Below, piece by piece: positions 7,924 to 16,900 of a stretch of DNA of 64,000 nt. The stretch covers positions 148,834 through 212,833 of the forward strand of contig JBAZWL010000005.1 in assembly GCA_041660405.1 (NCBI GenBank). Reading direction: 5' to 3'. The stretch comes from Taibaiella sp041660405. GTDB lineage: Bacteria > Bacteroidota > Bacteroidia > Chitinophagales > Chitinophagaceae. The notes beneath the pieces were generated by a model that saw only the letters and a list, made by a program, of their open reading frames with translations, had not been told where the DNA came from and made no database searches. Within the stretch, counting starts at the first letter, position 1. Each line of letters starts with the position of its first letter. Position numbers and translations under genes: made by a program.

Positions 7924-10900
7924 TCAATTTCCAATATATATTTTTTGAGAAAACACATGGCTATTTACGTAAAAACTTACAACATATACTCCGCTGCTGA
8001 ATGGTGAATCTATTTCATAACGGCCTTTGCTGTCAAAGTGCTTCCGCAATATTACCTGTCCCAGCATGTTTGTAATGGAGACATCGCACTTTTCATTTCC
8101 AATCCCTTCAATTAATAGTTGAAGCTTACCATCTTTAGCATAGGCGTTGAATATACCTTCAACATCAGGGAACTGAGTTTCATTGAACATGAGGAAAAAC
8201 CTGTTCTCATAATCCCCGGCATCAAGGTGTAGGCGATACTTCATTTTTTCATCAAGGATATGCCTGCTGCGGGTCTTTGCATCATACAGGTATATATGCC
8301 AGCCAAAAGGCATCCGCTCCATAACAGGTGAACTGAAGGTAATCCATCCGGATTGTTTGGTTTTTAAACCCAATGGTATTACATCGGTAGTATCTTTTAA
8401 ATAAGGCCAGGCACAAATAGACTGTGTGGTAGCACCGGGAGCATTCACGTATAAGTCACCGGGAGCATTCACGTATAAGTTAGGTACCAATGGATCTGAA
8501 TTCATGATCTTGAGTGCATCCATTTCTTTATCAAAAGTACTCTGGGCTTTACTATCAAAATATACAACCACCGGATCGGAAACAGGTCTCTCATCTGCAA
8601 ATCCCGCATTCAATCGCAGTAAAGGTGCAGTTGTAGGTTCCGGTTTGTGGAAATAAGGTTGCAGGTCATTTATCCTTGCGTTATTATTAATAGAAAGTGA
8701 TCCTGTTACGGGATAAGTTCCGTTGGTAACGTGTACAAAGAACCCCTGCATTGCAGGTATAACATAGCCTGCATGTTCATCGCTGGAAATACCATTAATG
8801 TAGGAGCTATATGTTCCTGTATATTGATCGGCAGTACCGGCATTAAAATAATACACAGCATCATCAATATTGGTACGGTCCCATCCTTCAAGAATGCTCC
8901 AGTCAATAGGTGAAGGATATGGGTTACCTACAAGGTTAAAGCCCAGTGTGTATGGTTGATTATGATTATAAAGTATAAGAGCAGACATGGCGTTGTTATT
9001 TACCACTCCGGTTATATCTACTGTTCGTGCAGTAGAATCTGCTCCCAGGTTGGCAGTATATCCGTGCATGGGTATAAGTAATGCTGTAGTGTCCAGATAT
9101 TTCACCCACCCGGAAGAAGCCAGGTTCTCGTCATAGCGATAAAATGTAGGAAAGGAGGCACCAAGATCTATATCATCCGAAAACTCATTTACAGTTGCAG
9201 CCTGGAATGGGCTACTGAAATATTTATAACCGAAACCAGAAGGCAGATAACGTTGCATAGTAACATTACCCAATACTTCACCAGCTCCACTACCATCAAT
9301 CAATGCGGTTTGAGTATCGGTTGATAATAAGGTAAGATGACCTCCAGTACTTAACTGACCATTTGATACTAATAATACACCCGAAAGATCAAGCGTACCG
9401 CCCAGGGTTGCACCTGCTGTATTATCAATGGTAAGATGCCCTACCCGATTCCCAACAAATGTTGAAGCAGGTATTGTTTGCGCAACTGTACCATTCAATT
9501 CAATAGTACCGTTGCTTGCGGTAAATGTTCCGCTATTACTGATGCTGCCACCGATTTTTAAAGTATACTCATTAATGTCCAATGACCCCGCGGTTATTGA
9601 AAGATTATTTCTTACGGTAATACTATCATTCATTTCTGTACCGGAACCTGAAACGGTCAGATGGCCGTAATCCTGTGCACTGTTCAAGACATCTATGGTT
9701 TGGTTTGTTCCGCCATATTCTATAGTGCTTGTTGCGCCAATTGAATGCGCAGTATAATTCGATGGTATTGTATTTGTACCGCCAATTTTCAATTTTGCAC
9801 CGTCAGACACTGTTAATGTGCCACCTGTTGTGAGACGATTTGCAGTAAAGGTTCCAAGATCAAATGTTCCGCTGGTTACGGACAAGTTGCCCTTAACGAT
9901 GGAATTAACAGCAGGTGTAACAGTGTTTCCTACATTGGATATGGTAAGGTTATTGAACGTAGGTGAAAGCGAGCCGGCTATAGATTGCGCATCTGTACCA
10001 TTAAGTGTTACAGTTCCTCCAAAAGTAATTGCAGTAGCTGTTCCTGCAGTTGAGAGATTACCAGCGATAGTACAATTGGATCCATAGGATGGCTGTAATA
10101 GTCCACTGCCGGTTTGGATAAATGTGGCATCACTATTAAAATCATCGGCTGTTGTACTTGCAAGACGGAACAATCCTGTACCACTATTTGTGATAGTTGT
10201 TGCTGCACTGAATACATTACCTCCGGTACTTGTATTATCTGTAGCACCGTTTTTTGTCAATGTAGCTGTATTATTATATTGTCCACCATTTGAGAAAAGC
10301 TGAGGTGCCGAAAAGTTAACAGCGCCATTAAATTGAGAGGCTAAACCTATTGACAAATTTGCAGTTCCTGTAAGGGCAATATTCTGAGCAGTATTACCGG
10401 TTTGTGTAAATGCTTTTAAGGATAAGATTCCGGTAGTAAAGCTGCCCGCGCCTGCATCCGAAATGGTAAAGCCATTTGCTAAGGCAACTGTTCCATCTGC
10501 ATCTGCAAATAAAATGCCTCTTCCACTTGTTGATGAAACTATAATATTTCCGTTTACAGTAACCTGTCCGGTATTGGCAACGATAATACCTGAACCGACA
10601 TTCGCATTTGTATTATTCAGTATCAGGTTTCCATTGATGGTTACAGTCGATCCTGCACTACGGGCAATGACTGTATTGAGGCCTATAGTATTACCTCCGT
10701 TGTTGATTGTTACATTACCATTGAAAATATTACCTGCTGAACTTATACCTAACTGGATCCGGGAGGTTCCGGTATTATTGATAGTCACGTCTGCGTTAAA
10801 TTGTTCAGGACTGGTATCACCCAAATCCAGCGATGCTGAACCACTATTTTGAATGGTTGTGATTCCGTTATAAATATTACCTCCGGTACTGATGTTATCT

Positions 10901-13900
10901 GTGGCACCATTCTTTGTTATGAAGGCAGTACCACCAAATGTACATCCATTCAGCTTTAATTGAGGTGCATTGAAGGTTACATTTCCATTTAAAGTAGAAG
11001 CAGGGCCTATCTGCAAAAGGCCAGTGCCTGTTAAAGTTAATGCCTGGGCTGTGCTACCTAACTGTGTAAAATTGCGCAATAACAAAATCCCTTTAGTAAA
11101 TCCGGTTGTCCCAATAGTTATAGTTTTAGAAGCTGCCAATGTAGTAAGGCCTCCAATGTTTCCAAAATAGATCCCTCCTGTTGCAGTATTGTTCACTATA
11201 ATATTTCCATTGTAAATAGCTGTAGCAATGGCATCGAAGCTATTCCGCAGTGCACCTGTTGTGCCCACATTATTAAAAGTCACTTTGCCATTAAAAAAGT
11301 TTCCTGCAGAATTGTTGGCAATGTATAATGTGGCTGTTTCTGTATTATTAAATACTACCTCTTCATTAAAAGTATCGGGAGCTATATTTCCAAGTGTAAA
11401 ATTGCCAATGCTATCATTAGAAATAGTAGTAGTATCATTAAACACATTACCGCCGGAGCATACGATATTAGTGGCACCAATTTTAGTAAGAGTTGCGTTG
11501 TTATTAAATCTGCTGCCATTGAGATATAGTGAATCTGAAATTGCCTGTACAATAGCTCCGAATGTGGTACCTGCGAATATAGTTTTCTCACCGGTAGCTG
11601 TTACTATTCCATTATTGATTATTCCGGCGTTACAGGTTGTTGTACCAGGTATCGCTAAAGTTGTAGCATTTAAATCAACAGTTCCCGAATTCATGGAAAA
11701 GTTAGTGAGCGTGATATCAGAACCACTTACTGTTCCTCCTGTGCTCGAAATATCCAGACCATAATAAGTCATTGGAGTGATTGTTTGGTTTGCTGAACCA
11801 TTATAGCTTACAGTTGCAAAATTGGTAGTAGCTTTCGCAATAGCTGTTCCTGTAATAGATAAAGTTCCTGCAATCCCAGTTGTACCTGCATCAAGGGTTT
11901 TTACCCCTGCATTACTCAATGTAAGGTTATTATAATGGAGAGCAGGAATAGATTGTGCTCCGCCACTATTAAGATCAACAGTGCTGCCAGTAGTTACATA
12001 AGTATTTGTACCGGCAGTAAATGTACCAGTAATACCGATGATGCCACTATTTGCAAGTGTACGGCTACCTGTAGATCCACTGATAAGATTGTTGTAATTA
12101 TAAGTGGGAATTGTTTGCGGAATACTGCCGATGAAGCCAACAGTACCGCCCGCTACATTAACAGTCCCTGATACACTAGGAAAGGCAGCAGCAGTGTTGA
12201 ATGTGCCGTTTGTAAGCGTCATATTTCCAGACACCGACAGAGAATTTCCGGCATTAGTAGTCAATACAAGACTCGCATTATCCAACAGTAAGTTCTTTGT
12301 TGTTGCAGCTACATTAATATTAATGGTGTCGGAGCCGGTCAGATCAACGTCGTCAGTAGCTGCTGGCACACCATCTGCGTTCCAGTTGGCTGCATCTCCC
12401 CAGTTATGTGTTCCTGCACCACCATCCCAGGTTTTGGAAAATATAAGCATCCTGCCCACCTGAAAATCTTCAAACGAAGTGAGCCCTGTGGCTTGTAAGC
12501 TGGTGCTGGTCAAGGCTCCTACGATTGGGTATGCCCATGAACTACCATTATACTTTCCTACAATCAAAGTACTTGTATTTACACCCAGATCCAGATCAGC
12601 AGGCACATAGTTGAATGTTGCGTTATAATTTGTAAAACCGATTCCACTATTCTGTAAGGTCCAGAACCTATTCACCGTTTCAGTAGTATTAATAGTAGAA
12701 CTTCCGATATTCGGATGATCGCCAGTTGTGGTAAATGCAGTAAGATCGCCTGCTGTGGTAACGTTTGAGAATGCAACAGATACCGGAGTGTAGTTTGTTG
12801 TATCACCTATTTCAAATGTTTTGCTGGTAGCTCCGGTTATTATATTCTTCTGTAATTTACCATCTACCCAACCAGTATTTTGCGCAGCACCAGTAACAAT
12901 TCCTGATGATGGCTGAATAAGACGATTACTGCCAGTCTGCATTTTGCCGGCAATAAAATTCAATATACCATTTACAGTAACATTTGAAGACAGTGTGGTT
13001 AACCCTGAAGCTTTATTAATAGTAAGATTATTAAAGGCAGATGCGGTAGAAATATTTTGTGTACCGCTACCATTTAGGGTAAAGGTTGATGTTCCGCTAT
13101 TAATAGTACCACTGCTGGTTATGTTACCACCTACTAACAAGGAGTGGTTGCCGGCGTTCAGTGTTGCACCACTGTTTACCAACAAGTTATTTGTAAGCGT
13201 CCAATCTGACGAAGGAGTAATTCCTGCAACGTTTGTGTTGGAGATAATCACATCATGGAAAGAGACAGGCGTACCGGAAAGGGTCATTGCTCCGGCACCA
13301 CCAAAATTAACGGTACCTGTACTTGAAAAGTTACTACCAAGATTTACAGGAACAGCCGATGAAGGAATAAAATTTAAAGTTCCGCTGCTGCTTATGGTGC
13401 CATTGTTGGTTACAGCACCCAATATATTATGGGTAGAAGAACCACCACCAAAGGTAGCACCACTCCCTACTGTGAGCGAGTATAATATTGTCCAACCTAC
13501 GCTCGGATGCACACCTCCAGTATTATTAATAGTAAGGTAGCCAAATTGAGGTACTGAAGTTGAGTTCAATACAGGTGAAACAGAACCATTAAAATTTACT
13601 CTTAAAGCAACTGTAGTTATAGCGTTTATTAAGCTTAAGGTTTGTACTACGTTTCCGGTGAAAGTAGTTGTACCTAATGTATACAAGACCCCACTGTTTA
13701 TTAAGTCACCATTCATTGTAGTAAGGACGGTTCCTCCGGCACTGAACGATCCGGTGCTGGTGATATTCAGTAACCCGTTAAATGTCATGTCACCCAAAAG
13801 TGTATAGCTTCCGGTTACAGTTACGTGATTAAAAGTAGTGTTACCTGTAAGGTTTTTGGCAGAACCGGCACAAACAACAGTACCTGTGGATGGTATAAAG

Positions 13901-16900
13901 GTTCCGGAATTGGTCCAGTTTCCACGCAAAGTAATCGTGTTGGAATCCGCATTAAGAGTTGCTCCACTTTCAATAGTTAAATTACCATTCAGTGTGAGTG
14001 ATGTAGATAATGTTTTGGCGCCGGTATTTCTTAAAATAATATTCCCATAATCAATACCACCAACTATTGTCTGTGGCACTGTTCCATCTAAAATAACAGT
14101 GCTTGAATTTGCTATTGAACCACTTGTAAAATTCATAGGTGGATTATTTCCTCCAATGATAAATGTACCTGAATCGGCAAGGGTTATTGCACCTCCCGGT
14201 ACATTTCTGTCGCAAATAAATGATTTAATATCAAATGCGCCGGATGTAATGGTCAGGTCCCCGTTCAGCGCAACATTACCGGTAAGTTCGGCAGTACTAC
14301 CTACTGGTTTATTTATTACGAGATTATTAAAAGTAGTTGCCGAAATTGTTTGTGTTCCGGTCCCGTTAAAAATGACATGTGCTCCTGTTGCGACATAATT
14401 TCCATTATTGACCCAGTTGCCACCTACATGCAACATATAGCTGCTCTGAAGCGTTGCACCTGAAGCAATGGTTACATTTCCAGCAATATTAATAATAGAA
14501 GAATTGTCAAGCTCCCCTGAAGAAATTAAAAGATCTCCGGCAATATTTACTATAGAATCTACGATTACTATTCCTCCTCCCTTGTTAAGTGTAAGGTGAT
14601 TGTAGTCAATATGCGCGATATGTTGATCTGCTAAACCATTATAAATCACAGTACCATTCCCAGCTGTGAATACACCACTTTCATAATGGAAATCCTCTGC
14701 AATGTTTAATACACCATTTCCACTAAAAGAGATGTCCGCTTGTCCTGCTTCTGAAAGAGAACCCGCAACAGTAACAGTTCCTGTTCCTATGTTCAGGTCA
14801 ATTGCATGCCCGTTAGTACCATCGCTAAGGTTGAGATCGCCATTTATTGTTATGGATTGATTATTGGCATTTATGGTATGTATAACATTACTGCTCCAGG
14901 TTCCATTTATATCGCCTGAAGTAAGCGAGCCGCCACTTGCCATAGATAATGTTACGGCCTGTGCACTTCCGAAATTTATATTCTTAACGTTTACTGTATT
15001 ACTGATTGTCGGCTGATTAATAAAGGTTATGGTTCCCAAGTTTACAATATCTGTGGCAGATGGAGGGGCAGATGCCGAACCCTGGATTACAGTCCAGTTA
15101 GCTGCTGTATTCCAGTCTGCGCTCACGCTTCCGTTCCATTGTACTACATTTCCATCATCTGAGCAGGTCCAGCGATTGGTAATATTTGTTAAGCCGCTTT
15201 GCTCAACATAATTGGATGTAGTGCTATTAGCTGTTTTGCCAATGCTACCCCATGCTGAACCATCATATCGCCATAAGCCCATTGATGATTCACTATTCCC
15301 GTTCAGTTCATCACCTTCATAATGAAGGCGAAGCGTGGCAGTATAGATGCCCGAAGGAACAGTAACATTGTATACTCTGCTAATAGAGCCACTAAAAGGA
15401 AAATCACCGATGCCGCCCTGTACAACAGAAACTGTTACACTATTTACAGACGATACAGATGAAAAAGTAATCGTATTTTCAGGTCCTTCAAAGGCATAAG
15501 GTACGCCAGTGGTAAAGGCATGTGTGCGTTGAATATTTCCATAAATAAAGCCGGGACCTGTTCTTGTGCCAGTAATTGTAATTGTATTGGACCCTGTTAC
15601 AATAATACCATTGGTCACATTTAAAGTCGCAACTGAAATATTACTATTTAGGAATAATTGAGTTGTTGCATTACTGGTATTACTGGTAAGAATATTAAAA
15701 GTGGTAGCACCTGTTAAGTATGCAACAGCTGGTCCTAAAAATTGGACTGTGCTTGTGGCTGGAACAAAAGTTCCGTTATTGATCCAGTCTCCATATATAG
15801 ATAAAGTATTGAAAGACGGATCTAACGTTGTGCCAGTTCCAATAGTGAGATCATTAGTTGTTGTAATCGCCCCAGCCGCTGTTTTTGTATTACCGTTTGA
15901 TAAAACAAGATTGCAGTAAGTAATAGCATTAATATTCTGCGCGCCAGTACCATTAAAGTTTACAGTATTGGGAATAGTTGAGGTTACATTTAAGTTACCA
16001 GCGGTAATAGTCATTGCATTGGCAATTCCTAAAATCGAGTTAGCTGACAACTGCAATGATGTTCCGTCAATGTTAATACTAAAGAGATTGGGAGTACCGC
16101 TTAAAGTAGAGGTCCCTGTAAAAGTTGCAGTACCCGCAGATGCTGACAAACTACCATTAACTACAAGACCGGATGATACTGAAAAGTTAGCATCAGCGGT
16201 AATAGATCCTGTAGCAAAAAGTGTAGCAAAAATTATAGTACCTGCGCCTGATATAGTTTTTGAAGTTCCGCTCATAGTAACAGTTCCGGTACTGGTAAAG
16301 CTTCCGCTAACGGATAAATTACCGGTAAGCACTAAAAGTGTAGAGGTGCTTACAGAGCCACTTACAGTAAGGTTGTCAAGAGATATGCCTGAACCACTGA
16401 TCGTTTTTGTAGTGCCTGACATTATTAAATTGCCACCCGAAGCCTGGCTGAATGAACCGGCGCCTGTAGTAGACAGATTGCCCGTTAAGGCAACGCTTCC
16501 AGTAGAAAAACTAACTGATGAGGCAGCAACAGTAAGGTTATTAAAACTTTGAGTACCTGATCCACTTATGGTAGTTCCTGCTCCGCTAAAAGTTACCGTG
16601 CTGGTGTTGCCGGTAAATGTTCCGCTATTTGCCCAATTGCCACCAATGTTATGCGAATAGCTGCCTCCGTTAAAGGTGGTAGAAGCACCAATGGATACAT
16701 TTCCGTTGACTGTAATATTTGCAGCAGCAGTAAGAGAAAGAGCCGTACCGCTTCCCAATACGCTGCTCAGATTACCAACGACAGTTAATGCAGTTCCTGG
16801 AAATGTTTTTACAACTGACCCACTCGAGCTGCTGAGTTTCAGGTTTCCATAGGTTTGATTAGCTATGGTTTGATTGGTACCAGAATATTCTACGGTACTT

